From Deltaproteobacteria bacterium (GTDB taxonomy: Bacteria > JAEEML01), in NCBI GenBank assembly GCA_016283195.1, contig JAEEML010000049.1:1-19255 (forward strand): DNA of 19,255 nucleotides. The letters are read 5' to 3'. The notes under the pieces were generated by a model. That model was given only the letters and a program-made list of their open reading frames with translations, did no database searches and had not been told where the DNA came from. Made by a program: the position numbers and the translations under genes. Positions 1 through 6,910 of the stretch are shown one piece after another; the stretch's first letter is position 1, and each line of letters starts with the position of its first letter.

Positions 1-1
1 A

Positions 2-106
2 GAAGATATTGCTGTAAAAAAAGCTAAAAGCAACTATGATGAAATATTATCTGATGAAAAATTTGTAGCCTATTTAAAAGAAAAGAAAATTTTATCAGTC
101 TTTTAG
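2..106 (+). CDS. 3' end of an unidentified AT-rich gene (partial)
   Basis: An open frame enters from the left edge and ends at TAG (104-106), giving 34 residues that finish KEKKILSVF. It is lysine- and glutamate-rich and clearly more AT-rich than the aroC gene that follows. The stretch SNYDEILSDEKFVAYLKEK resembles the helical tail region of Rpn/PD-(D/E)XK-type proteins, but that is pattern memory from a very short piece. The composition contrast suggests an acquired gene or remnant. No start is visible and no function can be assigned. Confidence 0.5.
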   Translation, partial: EDIAVKKAKSNYDEILSDEKFVAYLKEKKILSVF

Positions 107-118
107 AATGTATTAGAA

Positions 119-140
119 TTTACCAGCTAAAACTGGTAAA
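119..140. repeat. Perfect 8-bp inverted repeat upstream of aroC
   Basis: TTTACCAG (119-126) and CTGGTAAA (133-140) are perfect inverted repeats around a 6-base AT-rich spacer. The flanking GAA and TTC extend the stem if a small bulge is allowed. It lies 13 bases after the stop of the preceding partial gene and about 50 bases before aroC. It could be a weak terminator, though no T-run follows directly, or an operator for aroC. The sequence does not decide between these. Confidence 0.5.
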
Positions 141-190
141 TATTCCAAACTGAAGGGCAACAATATCGATAGAATCTAACAGGAGTCCCC

Positions 191-1234
191 ATGAACACTT
201 TCGGCCGCTATTTAAAAATCACCACCTTTGGTGAATCACACGGCCCCATGATGGGCGCTGTTTTAGACGGCTTGCCCGCTAATTTGCCCATTGATCCTGC
301 CGTGATAACCGCTGAGCTCGCTCGCCGCCGCCCGGCCGGTGACGCCGTTTCCACGAGTCGCATAGAGCCCGATGAATTCCAAATAGTTTCCGGCCTCTGT
401 GATGGCAAAACCAGCGGCGCCCCGCTTACAATACTCATACCCAATGTGGCGCAAAATAGCGAAGAATATAAAGATGTTGCCGATATATTCCGCCCCGGTC
501 ACGGCGACTTTGGCTGGTATCATAAATATGGCACTATGCCCGGGCCGGGCGGCGGCCGCCTCTCCGGCCGCGAAACAGTGGCGAGAGTTGCCGCCGGCGC
601 TATAGTAAAGGCCATTTTAAAAAGGCAGGGCATCAATATATATGGCTATACCAAGCAAATCGGGCCTATTTGCGCCGCGGAGCGCGAAAAGGAATTTATT
701 GAACAAAATCCCTATAGATTGCCCGATAGAGCGGCCGCCCGCGAGGCTGAAAAGCTCATTGCTGACCTGCGGGCGGCCGGGGACACCATCGGCGGCCAGG
801 TGGTCATCGTGGCCGAAAATGTGCCCGCCGGCTGGGGGAGCCCCGTCTTTGGCAAGCTGGATGCCACCATCGGTAAGGCTATGTTTTCCATTGGTGCCGT
901 TAAAGGGGTGCTCTTTGGCGAGGGGCTTTCTTTTGCCACCATGCGCGGTAGCGAGAGTAATGACCAACTGGGGCCGGCGGGCCCGCTTACTAACCACGCC
1001 GGCGGCACCAACGGCGGCCTCTCAAACGGCGCTCCTATTGTGGTGACTCTTGTGGTTAAAGCGCCGCCCTCCATCGCGCTTACCCAAAAAACCGTTAATA
1101 CCAAGGGCGAGCCCTGCGCGATAACCATTAAGGGTCGCCACGACTGCTGCCTCTGCCCGCGCATTATTCCGGTGGCTGAGGCCATGCTGGCGCTCACGCT
1201 TTTTGATGCTTTTTTGGAAAGGAAATTAGCATAG
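191..1234 (+). CDS. aroC: Chorismate synthase
   Basis: Converts 5-enolpyruvylshikimate-3-phosphate to chorismate, the last shikimate-pathway step, using reduced FMN in the cytosol. The 347 residues match the usual length of the short bacterial form. Family motifs are clear: GESHG at 14-18, a second conserved-type histidine in RPGHGD (H104), MRGSESND near the middle, and a C-terminal GRHDCCLCPR block at about 315-324. The ATG is well placed behind AGGAG (181-185). The segment after H104 reads GDFGWYHKYG where many homologues have ADYTY..KYG, a local divergence. A membrane-protein gene follows 9 bases later, so the two are probably cotranscribed. Identification is secure. Confidence 0.97.
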   Translation: MNTFGRYLKITTFGESHGPMMGAVLDGLPANLPIDPAVITAELARRRPAGDAVSTSRIEPDEFQIVSGLCDGKTSGAPLTILIPNVAQNSEEYKDVADIFRPGHGDFGWYHKYGTMPGPGGGRLSGRETVARVAAGAIVKAILKRQGINIYGYTKQIGPICAAEREKEFIEQNPYRLPDRAAAREAEKLIADLRAAGDTIGGQVVIVAENVPAGWGSPVFGKLDATIGKAMFSIGAVKGVLFGEGLSFATMRGSESNDQLGPAGPLTNHAGGTNGGLSNGAPIVVTLVVKAPPSIALTQKTVNTKGEPCAITIKGRHDCCLCPRIIPVAEAMLALTLFDAFLERKLA

Positions 1235-1243
1235 GAGAAAATA

Positions 1244-1882
1244 ATGGAAAAAAATGATTTAGAACAGCCTGTTATCAATAAAAAGGCCCTTAAACGTGAG
1301 TTTATCAATGGCACCTGGACTATTCCGCTTAGTATCTTGGCCGCTTTGCCGGCTATATATAATCTGATTTATGCCATAAGCCATAGAATATGCCGCGATT
1401 ATTATACTTTTATCTCATGGTGCTCTACCATGGTGATCTCTCTCCTCATGGTTATTATGGCCACTATTTTGCTCATGAATTATGATAAAAAAAATAGTGA
1501 AGCGAATTACAGTTTATATAAAATCGCCTTTGCCGAAAGTTTGCTGCCAATTATACTTTGCGCTTTTTGGGGCATAAATTTAGTAAGTTATTTTTTGTGG
1601 AAACATGGTAGCTATCATTATATGGCCGACTGGCATATCCACGCTTTTGAAACACTTGTTACCGATGTTATCGGCTCTTTTCTTATCTCCAGCTTAGGTA
1701 TCGTGCTCTCTTTTGTAGCCGAACATAGCCTTTTAAAAACCTTAAAAAATAAGGAGCAAAATGGCCAGGACAGCGAAGAAAATAATAATTTAAAGCGCCT
1801 GGTGCATAAAAGGCGCACAATAAAAATAGCCTTCCTTATAGTGCTGGTGCTGGGAGTGATTATAAAATTAAGCTTGGCTTAG
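1244..1882 (+). CDS. Five-helix integral membrane protein of unknown function
   Basis: The product has 212 residues, with the start behind GGAGAA nine bases after aroC, so it is likely translated from the aroC message. Hydrophobic segments lie at about residues 25-45, 53-78, 92-115, 133-160 and 190-211. A charged, asparagine-rich loop (roughly 160-188) sits before the last helix. I see no catalytic or transporter signature. The gene ends against the convergent symporter gene, the two stop codons overlapping at 1879-1882. Linkage to aroC may only reflect operon packing. It is a real gene by length, ribosome-binding site and lack of a competing frame, but the function is unknown. Confidence 0.8.
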   Translation: MEKNDLEQPVINKKALKREFINGTWTIPLSILAALPAIYNLIYAISHRICRDYYTFISWCSTMVISLLMVIMATILLMNYDKKNSEANYSLYKIAFAESLLPIILCAFWGINLVSYFLWKHGSYHYMADWHIHAFETLVTDVIGSFLISSLGIVLSFVAEHSLLKTLKNKEQNGQDSEENNNLKRLVHKRRTIKIAFLIVLVLGVIIKLSLA

Positions 1883-3285
1883 CTCTCTAGCGATAATCCC
1901 TCCTTATTGCTCCTTTTTTTTAAGCTCATTAAAGCCAGAATAAGAGAAATAGCCATCCCGATATGGGGAAGCCAGGGCGGGCATACTATTTTGCTAGCAG
2001 CCGCAAGGATAGCCGGAACAAGGCCAAAGAGCCCGCCCAAACAGACTCCGGCATACCAAAGCGGCTTTCTTATGGCATATTTTTTATGCGTCATGATAGC
2101 TAGAGCGAGCGGCGCCACAATACCCGGCGTATATACCGAATAGGCTATGGTCAAAAGAGCGATAATGTCATGGCCCAAAAGCGCGAGAAAAGTGGCCAGA
2201 GCCCCAATGACAATTACCAGTAAGCGCAAAACGGCAATCCTCTGAGTGCCAATAATATCGCTGCCCAAAATGGCCGCCGAATTGATGAGGCAGGTATCAG
2301 CCGAAGAGAGGAGCGCCGACAAAAGGCCCACCGAGAGGAGCCCCGCCAGCGGGAGAGGTAATAGGGAAACTAGGCGGAAAAGAGGATTGGTGCCCATGGC
2401 CAGAGAGTCCGGAACGTAAGTAGCGGCCCACATACCGAGACTAACAATGAGGATGCTAAAAATAATAATGGCCAAGCTGCCGGCCAAAACAGCTTTTTTG
2501 GCCGCACCCGCCTCTTTTGCCACCAAATTCCGGGAAATAACATCAGGGCCTAAAAAATAGGCGCCACCTACTGTAAAGGTCATCATAAGCAAATCGGGAA
2601 AAGTGAATTTTTCATTTAAAAGCGCAAAGTTACCAAATGTCACCAGCGTTTTCGAAGGATTTTCCGCAGTAATTATTGCCGCTTTTGACTCCAGCCCGGA
2701 AAAGCCGCCAAAAAGATAAATAGCGGCCAGCAAAAAGCCGAGGCTCAAAATGGTAAATTGCAAAGCATCGGTGCGCACAACAGAAAGCTGCCCGCCAAGA
2801 AGTGTATATATAATAACAATAGCCGCGGTGATTAATACCACTTCCTTGCCGGCTTCATGCCCTAAAACCAGGCCGATAAAACCGGCCAGAGCGGCAAACT
2901 GGGCGGCAATAATCCCTATCCACGAGACAGCAATAATTAAGGCCACTAGTTTGCGCCCGCTTTTTCCCACACACTTTTCGGCAATTTCCGGCAGAGTGCG
3001 CACCTTAAGGTCGTGAACTTTTTGGCTCAAAAATATTCCCTGAAGAAAGAGGCCGATAGCCCCAACACCAAGCCACCAAAAAGCGGCAAAGCCTATCTTT
3101 TCGGCCCGGGCGGCAATGCCAACTGTAGCCGAAGCCCCCAAAACCGTGGCCATGAGGCTCATAAAGACCAAAGCGGCACTTTGCCGGCGGCCGGCGACAA
3201 CATAATCATCAAGATTTTTCACCTTAAAAAAGTCACGCAGGCAAATAAACGAGAGCGCCAAAAAGTAAATGATAAGCAGTTTCAT
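1879..3285 (-). CDS. Sodium:solute symporter family (SSS) transporter
   Basis: A 468-residue inner-membrane protein with about 12-13 hydrophobic helices. Family hallmarks are DDYVVAGRRQ near residue 27, a GG.LSVVRTDALQ segment in the middle and an SSADTCLINSAAILGSDI segment at about 330, which corresponds to the helix carrying the second sodium site in this fold. The family imports sugars, amino acids, carboxylates or vitamins with sodium; the substrate cannot be read from sequence. Closest overall character is the proline/pantothenate-like branch. It is a single gene: its 3' end overlaps the convergent membrane-protein gene by four bases and about 850 bases without an intact gene lie upstream. 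The ribosome-binding site before the ATG (3283-3285) is weak. Confidence 0.92.
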   Translation of the reverse strand: MKLLIIYFLALSFICLRDFFKVKNLDDYVVAGRRQSAALVFMSLMATVLGASATVGIAARAEKIGFAAFWWLGVGAIGLFLQGIFLSQKVHDLKVRTLPEIAEKCVGKSGRKLVALIIAVSWIGIIAAQFAALAGFIGLVLGHEAGKEVVLITAAIVIIYTLLGGQLSVVRTDALQFTILSLGFLLAAIYLFGGFSGLESKAAIITAENPSKTLVTFGNFALLNEKFTFPDLLMMTFTVGGAYFLGPDVISRNLVAKEAGAAKKAVLAGSLAIIIFSILIVSLGMWAATYVPDSLAMGTNPLFRLVSLLPLPLAGLLSVGLLSALLSSADTCLINSAAILGSDIIGTQRIAVLRLLVIVIGALATFLALLGHDIIALLTIAYSVYTPGIVAPLALAIMTHKKYAIRKPLWYAGVCLGGLFGLVPAILAAASKIVCPPWLPHIGMAISLILALMSLKKRSNKEGLSLES

Positions 3286-3339
3286 AATAAACCCAGAATA
3301 GCACCTTTAGAAATTGCGCCAAGAAGCCGCCGTTCCAAG

Positions 3340-3356
3340 CAGCTAAGCCTTAGCTG
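3340..3356. repeat. Perfect 7-bp inverted repeat upstream of the symporter gene
   Basis: CAGCTAA (3340-3346) and TTAGCTG (3350-3356) flank a GCC spacer. It lies 55-71 bases upstream of the symporter start, a plausible operator position for that - strand gene. No promoter boxes could be assigned with confidence nearby. Confidence 0.4.
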
Positions 3357-3483
3357 ATAACACAGCGGGCGGGCTAGTAAAACAGAAAAATATCGTAGTA
3401 GCCGAATGAGCCCAATTATTTAACCATGACAATACGATTAATTACGTTTCTTATGTGTGTGGCTCTCAAAACTGTCTCACCAC

Positions 3484-3499
3484 TGTGTCACCTGACACA
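3484..3499. promoter_or_regulatory. 16-bp palindrome, probable activator or repressor site
   Basis: TGTGTCACCTGACACA is a perfect 7-bp inverted repeat with a 2-base centre. It ends 3 bases before the -24 element of the sigma-54 promoter described next. A partly matching half, GTCTCACCA (from about 3474), repeats GTGTCACCT one helical turn upstream, so two protein-binding half-site sets may exist. Enhancer-binding proteins usually act from about 80-150 bases upstream, so such a close site could also be for a repressor or a co-regulator. Confidence 0.55.
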
Positions 3500-3502
3500 C
3501 TT

Positions 3503-3518
3503 TGGCACGCAATTTGCG
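3503..3518 (+). promoter_or_regulatory. Near-consensus sigma-54 (RpoN) promoter
   Basis: The sequence reads TGGCACG-CAAT-TTGCG against the established consensus TGGCACGNNNNTTGCW, with only the last base off. GG at 3504-3505 and GC at 3516-3517 have the required spacing for -24 and -12. Transcription would start at about 3528-3530. No intact gene with a ribosome-binding site follows, which suggests an RNA product or a decayed target gene. Confidence 0.75.
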
Positions 3519-3528
3519 TTTACAAATG

Positions 3529-3632
3529 CGCGCCACCAACTGACCGACCTAACCTCTCCTCCTCAAGTAGTGGAAATCATTAAAAATCGTCCCTCCCCGA
3601 TGCCGGGAGGGACTCCAATTCTAGGCTTTTTC
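3529..3632 (+). ncRNA. Candidate sigma-54-dependent small RNA, about 85-105 nt
   Basis: The predicted start follows the sigma-54 promoter at about 3529. The transcript would contain a CU-rich unpaired stretch, CCTCTCCTCCTC (3553-3564), then a 9-bp GC-rich hairpin at 3589-3613 and a T5 run at 3627-3631. CU-rich loops of this kind pair with Shine-Dalgarno sequences in known regulatory RNAs. Nine bases (AGGAGGAGA) in the leader of the lipoprotein gene starting at 8224 are exactly complementary, although any strong Shine-Dalgarno would pair partly. The overlapping + strand frame 3426-3668 lacks a ribosome-binding site and starts upstream of the promoter. The RNA is inference from layout only. Confidence 0.4.
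3589..3613 (+). terminator. GC-rich hairpin, possible terminator
   Basis: GTCCCTCCC (3589-3597) pairs perfectly with GGGAGGGAC (3605-3613) across a 7-base loop. A T5 run lies at 3627-3631, about 13 bases past the stem rather than directly after it. It is therefore a poor classical intrinsic terminator but a stable structure that could define the 3' end of a short RNA. Confidence 0.4.
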
Positions 3633-3691
3633 CCCCTTGCTGTTTTGGAGAGGGGAATTATTCAATAATATCGCTTAATTGCAAGGGGTGA

Positions 3692-4015
3692 GGTCAGAGA
3701 GATGGCTATCCACTTTCTGGAGCTCCAAAAAGCGGAAAAAATCGTGACTGGGGCTCGCTGATTAAAATCAAGGGAAAGGATGATAAGAGGATAGTCGAAG
3801 CCAAGAAAAGAATAGCCAAAGCAGAGAAAGAGCTAAGCAAAATCCGACTTCAGTTGGAGCAAAGAGAAACAGCGCTGGCAACTAAGAAAAAGCAAACAAT
3901 CGATCAAGGAAAACTTGAGAAAGCCCTGTCCCTGACCAAAAAATTCATGGCTCTTGGCCATAGCCAAGAAGAAGCGGCCGAATTTGCGGAAATAGATGCT
4001 AACTTACTTGATTAA
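3692..4015 (+). pseudogene. 5'-truncated coding remnant with coiled-coil tail
   Basis: The frame from 3692 is open for 107 codons to TAA (4013-4015), but it is preceded by an in-frame TGA (3689-3691) and has no ATG or GTG in its first two thirds, nor a ribosome-binding site. It starts with a Gly/Ser/Lys-rich part (DGYPLSGAPKSGKN, then WGSLIK), continues as a charged coiled coil, and ends in a short helical pair, KKFMALGHSQEEAAEFAEID. That tail layout (long helix, then a small helix-turn-helix-like end) resembles the C-terminus of Rpn/PD-(D/E)XK or transposase-like proteins. The identity is uncertain. An alternative is a live gene with a non-standard start. Confidence 0.45.
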
Positions 4016-4134
4016 TGTTGTTCCGATAAGACTTTATTCTCAGAGGTAGCATACAAAGTTCCATTTATCCGATAGAAGATATTCCACTAAAACTTTAGAA
4101 AATATGGCGCGAAGGCCTGGGTGCATAGATTAGC

Positions 4135-4629
4135 TTAGCTGTGGGTGCGCATAAAGGCGGCTTGTGAAAGGTCATCGAGCTCGTTTTCTTCTTTGGCTGC
4201 CAGCTCTTTTTTTACCTCTTTTTCCCACTTTTCTTTGTGTTTTTGCAGGGCTTTTAAATCCTGAGTAGCTTTGATCATGGCTTCTCTGGCCCGCTCCACA
4301 CCGCGCTCTTTATCTTCTACAACGCGTTGTTGCGAAGCAATGACCTCCTGCTGATTCACCTCTTCTTCTTTTAAACGATCAATATAATGGTTGCCGGAGA
4401 TAACAGCTTGGGTACTCATTTCGCCGCGCATCTGTTTTTCGGCGTATTCTTTGCGCTTTTCCTCACGGCGCAGCACCATTTTCTCCAGCTCTTGCTCCAT
4501 TTCTTCTTTGCGCTTTTGTTCGCGCAGGAGAATTTTTTGCGCATCGGCAAAGGCATTTTCCGCTTCGCCTTTTTCTCTTTCGCGGATATCAAGGAGAGTT
4601 TGCAAATTGTATTTGGGCATTTGGGGCAT
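4135..4629 (-). CDS. FliJ/YscO-like coiled-coil protein
   Basis: The product has 164 residues if translation starts at the ATG at 4627-4629, chosen because GGAGGT lies 5-6 bases before it; a longer frame to 4686 has no such site. After MPKYNLQTLLDIRE, typical of the FliJ N-terminus, residues about 15-140 are one continuous highly charged coiled coil with many Lys, Glu and Gln. FliJ and its type III secretion counterpart YscO are export-apparatus stalk proteins that bind the ATPase hexamer. No other flagellar or secretion gene is in the window, so the role is tentative and the coiled coil alone could mislead. The gene lies 80 bases downstream of tRNA-Val on the same strand and may share its transcript. 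Confidence 0.65.
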   Translation of the reverse strand: MPQMPKYNLQTLLDIREREKGEAENAFADAQKILLREQKRKEEMEQELEKMVLRREEKRKEYAEKQMRGEMSTQAVISGNHYIDRLKEEEVNQQEVIASQQRVVEDKERGVERAREAMIKATQDLKALQKHKEKWEKEVKKELAAKEENELDDLSQAAFMRTHS

Positions 4630-4708
4630 AGGCCACCTCCAAGGTAAAGACAATAGACTTCTACAGCCTTTAAGATTCTTTTGCAATCTATTTGGATTGA
4701 TAAAAGGA

Positions 4709-4783
4709 TGGTAGGCGCGAGCGGGGTTGAACCGCTGACCCCCACCGTGTCAAGGTGGTGCTCTCCCACTGAGCTACGCGCCT
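4709..4783 (-). tRNA. tRNA-Val (GAC)
   Basis: The - strand folds into a full cloverleaf. The 7-bp acceptor is AGGCGCG/CGCGCCT, the D stem GCTC/GAGC, the anticodon stem CCACC/GGTGG with loop TTGACAC (anticodon GAC, valine), then a 5-base variable loop, and the T stem AGCGG/CCGCT with loop TTCAACC. The discriminator is A, and CCA is encoded (4709-4711). The total is 75 nt including CCA. All stems are perfectly paired. A strong promoter lies immediately upstream. Confidence 0.97.
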
Positions 4784-4795
4784 AGCTCGGCGCTC

Positions 4796-4824
4796 CTTAT
4801 ATTAAGGCCGGAGGCGCTTGTCAA
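4796..4824 (-). promoter_or_regulatory. Sigma-70-type promoter of tRNA-Val
   Basis: On the - strand, TTGACA (4819-4824) and TATAAG (4796-4801) are separated by exactly 17 bases. The start would be at about 4789, a few bases before the tRNA. The stretch between the -10 box and the start is GC-rich (GAGCGCCG), the arrangement associated with stringent control of stable RNA promoters in well-studied proteobacteria. It overlaps the space just after the mtaB stop. Confidence 0.85.
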
Positions 4825-4831
4825 GATCTTT

Positions 4832-6115
4832 TTACAAATTTTCTGCATTTAAAAATAAATGCCCGTTTTCATTTATATAATTACCAGCAGTAATTTGGTG
4901 CAGCTTAAAAGGCGAAGGCTCTAAATCAGCGCCGGTTTTAAAGTGCACTTCTATATAGTTTTCGCTGGTGCCGATTAGATAAGCACCGTTTTTCTGCTCA
5001 AAAATTACTGATAGCTGGCGCCCTATCTGCCGGGCATAGAGGGCTTTACGCCGTTCAAAATCAAAAGCGTGCACCTCTTTTAAGCGCTCTTTAAGCACCG
5101 GCGCCGGCGGAGTATCGCCCATATTAAAAGCCGGGGTGCCTGGGCGCGGGGAGAAGGGAAAAATATGCATATAATCAAGCGGCACATTTTGGAGAAAATC
5201 CATGGTTTCCTTAAAAGCGGCCGCATCTTCGCCGGGGTGGCCGATTATTATATCACTGCCGATGGTAGCCAGGGGAAAGCGCTCTTTTAAAGCCAGAACT
5301 TTTTCCCTAAACAGGGCTTTTTTATATGGGCGATTCATGCGCTCTAAAACGCTATCACTCCCGCTTTGTAAAGGCAGATGAAAATGGGGGCAAATACGCG
5401 CCTCATATTCGCTGAGAGTATTTAGTAATTCATCTGTAATTTCAATAGCTTCAAGAGAACCGAGGCGCAAACGTACCGCTCTGTTCTTTATAACAAGTTC
5501 CCGCACCAGCGCGGCCAGAGAGGTGGCTGGTTTTAAGTCTATGCCGTAGCGGCCTAAATGAATACCGGATAGCGCAATTTCTTTATAACCTTTTTGGGCA
5601 ATTTGGCCGATAAAGGCCACTGCCTGCTCAAAAGGCGCGCTTTGGCTCGGGCCGCGAGCTTTGGGAATGGTGCAATAGGCACACTTACCGTCGCAGCCGT
5701 CTTGTACTTTTATCTCCGGGCGGGTGCGGTAGCCGGCTACGGCCAAAATGGGCGATAGTTCAGTGGCTATGCTTATTTCCTGCCCCAGAATGAATGAGGC
5801 GACTTTGATCCAGGAGGCCGGGCCGAAAACAGCGACAACCCCGGCCATCTTTAAAAGAGCGCTGCCTTCGAGAGCCCCCAGACAGCCGGTGACAATAATT
5901 TTACTGCTGGGATTTAAGCGGACGGCGCGGCGAATTTGTTTTTTTGCTGTGGCGGCGGCGACTGCGGTTACGGCGCAGGTGTTGATAACTACCCATTTAT
6001 TGCCGGAAAGCCCATGATTAACGGCAATATCTCTAGTGAGCAAAAAGCGTTCAAGACTACCTGATTCCGCCTGGTTAACCCGGCAACCAAGTGTAATTAA
6101 GTCAATTGTTTCCAT
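4832..6115 (-). CDS. mtaB: tRNA t6A37 methylthiotransferase, MtaB-type radical SAM enzyme
   Basis: This 427-residue enzyme adds a methylthio group to N6-threonylcarbamoyladenosine at position 37 of tRNA. The N-terminal cluster-binding domain shows LGCRVNQAES (C11), NTC (C47) and TGC (C78). The radical-SAM motif CDGKCAYC supplies C141, C145 and C148. A C-terminal TRAM-like stretch follows from about residue 360. The six cysteines for two 4Fe-4S clusters are all present. The length and the NQAES rather than MiaB-type motif favour MtaB over MiaB or RimO. Its ATG (6113-6115) is three bases after the stop of the upstream unknown gene, so the two are cotranscribed and probably translationally coupled. 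Confidence 0.93.
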   Translation of the reverse strand: METIDLITLGCRVNQAESGSLERFLLTRDIAVNHGLSGNKWVVINTCAVTAVAAATAKKQIRRAVRLNPSSKIIVTGCLGALEGSALLKMAGVVAVFGPASWIKVASFILGQEISIATELSPILAVAGYRTRPEIKVQDGCDGKCAYCTIPKARGPSQSAPFEQAVAFIGQIAQKGYKEIALSGIHLGRYGIDLKPATSLAALVRELVIKNRAVRLRLGSLEAIEITDELLNTLSEYEARICPHFHLPLQSGSDSVLERMNRPYKKALFREKVLALKERFPLATIGSDIIIGHPGEDAAAFKETMDFLQNVPLDYMHIFPFSPRPGTPAFNMGDTPPAPVLKERLKEVHAFDFERRKALYARQIGRQLSVIFEQKNGAYLIGTSENYIEVHFKTGADLEPSPFKLHQITAGNYINENGHLFLNAENL

Positions 6116-6118
6116 GGG

Positions 6119-6781
6119 TTATTGTAGTTCTGAGTTAATGTTGGTCAAAATGGTAAAAAAGAGATTTTGCAAACGCGGCTCGCGGCGAAATTCCATGGCG
6201 GCCGCGCCTAAAAGTTGGTCAATCGCCTGCTCGATAACCAGGCGCGCATTGCGCCTTTCTACGCGCATACCGCTTTGGGTGTCCTCTTTGGCTGTGAATT
6301 GTTGCATGGCAATAAGATGCTCGAGCATTTGCTCAGCATCATCCAAATCGGCCGGCACAATACCTGCCGCTTCCACTGAGGCCAGATGATTGCGGGCCAC
6401 ATGCAAAAGAGTTTTGGTGTGTTCGTAGATTTGCAAAAGATCTTTGGGATCGATGGTGAGCCCCACACCAAAGGTCTGCAACATGGCGGGATTATCTTTG
6501 TAGCGGATATTTATGGCCTCTCTAAAGCTCTGAATCCAGGCTACCAGCTCCTTCTGCGCTTTTTCCTGCGGTGAATCGCAATCCACCGGCGGACGCAGAT
6601 GGCCCAAACTGGTGTCGGCCTCTAAAATTTCCACGGCCTTTTGTAATGTTTGGCGAAATTCATCGCCTATCCCGCGATGTTTGAGACGCTCCTCATGAAT
6701 CGTTACCAGCCCCAGTGCCTGGCGTCCGGCGGCCAGGGCCTGTTCAAAGGTGAGTCTAGGTTGATTCTTGGCTGGGCTCAT
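6119..6781 (-). CDS. Unknown helical cytoplasmic protein cotranscribed with mtaB
   Basis: The product has 220 residues from the ATG at 6779-6781, whose start MSPAKNQPRLTFEQAL follows AAAGGGA; a longer frame reaches 6817 but lacks a better site. There is no signal peptide or membrane segment. The composition predicts mostly alpha helix, with regularly spaced Leu, Ala and Glu and few Gly. Small acidic segments near 150-160 (DLDDAEQMLEHL) and an Arg-rich patch (RVERRNARLVIEQ) are visible. I do not recognise the family. It sits three bases upstream of mtaB, which suggests shared expression but not shared function. Confidence 0.75.
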   Translation of the reverse strand: MSPAKNQPRLTFEQALAAGRQALGLVTIHEERLKHRGIGDEFRQTLQKAVEILEADTSLGHLRPPVDCDSPQEKAQKELVAWIQSFREAINIRYKDNPAMLQTFGVGLTIDPKDLLQIYEHTKTLLHVARNHLASVEAAGIVPADLDDAEQMLEHLIAMQQFTAKEDTQSGMRVERRNARLVIEQAIDQLLGAAAMEFRREPRLQNLFFTILTNINSELQ

Positions 6782-6910
6782 TGTCCATCCCTTTCTCCTA
6801 GCGGCAAGTTTAAACACTTTTGTTAACAGCGCAAATTTTTGGCCGTTTTTTTAATATTTTGTGGCTAAATGGGGTGAGAATAAGCGCTAAATCAGTCCGG
6901 TAAACGGCGG

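Noticed and set aside
170-175. TAGAAT as a -10 box of aroC
   Set aside because: A start about 7 bases downstream would begin the message inside the AGGAG ribosome-binding site, leaving no leader.
3426-3668. 80-codon + strand frame across the sigma-54 promoter region
   Set aside because: It begins upstream of the promoter, lacks a ribosome-binding site, contains the palindrome, promoter and GC hairpin, and the product has no coherent domain character.
4630-4686. Longer start for the fliJ-like gene
   Set aside because: The extra residues include no FliJ similarity and would contain the GGAGGT ribosome-binding site of the ATG at 4629 within the coding region.
4416-4769. 117-codon - strand frame running through tRNA-Val
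   Set aside because: It overlaps the tRNA and the fliJ-like gene in another frame and has no ribosome-binding site.
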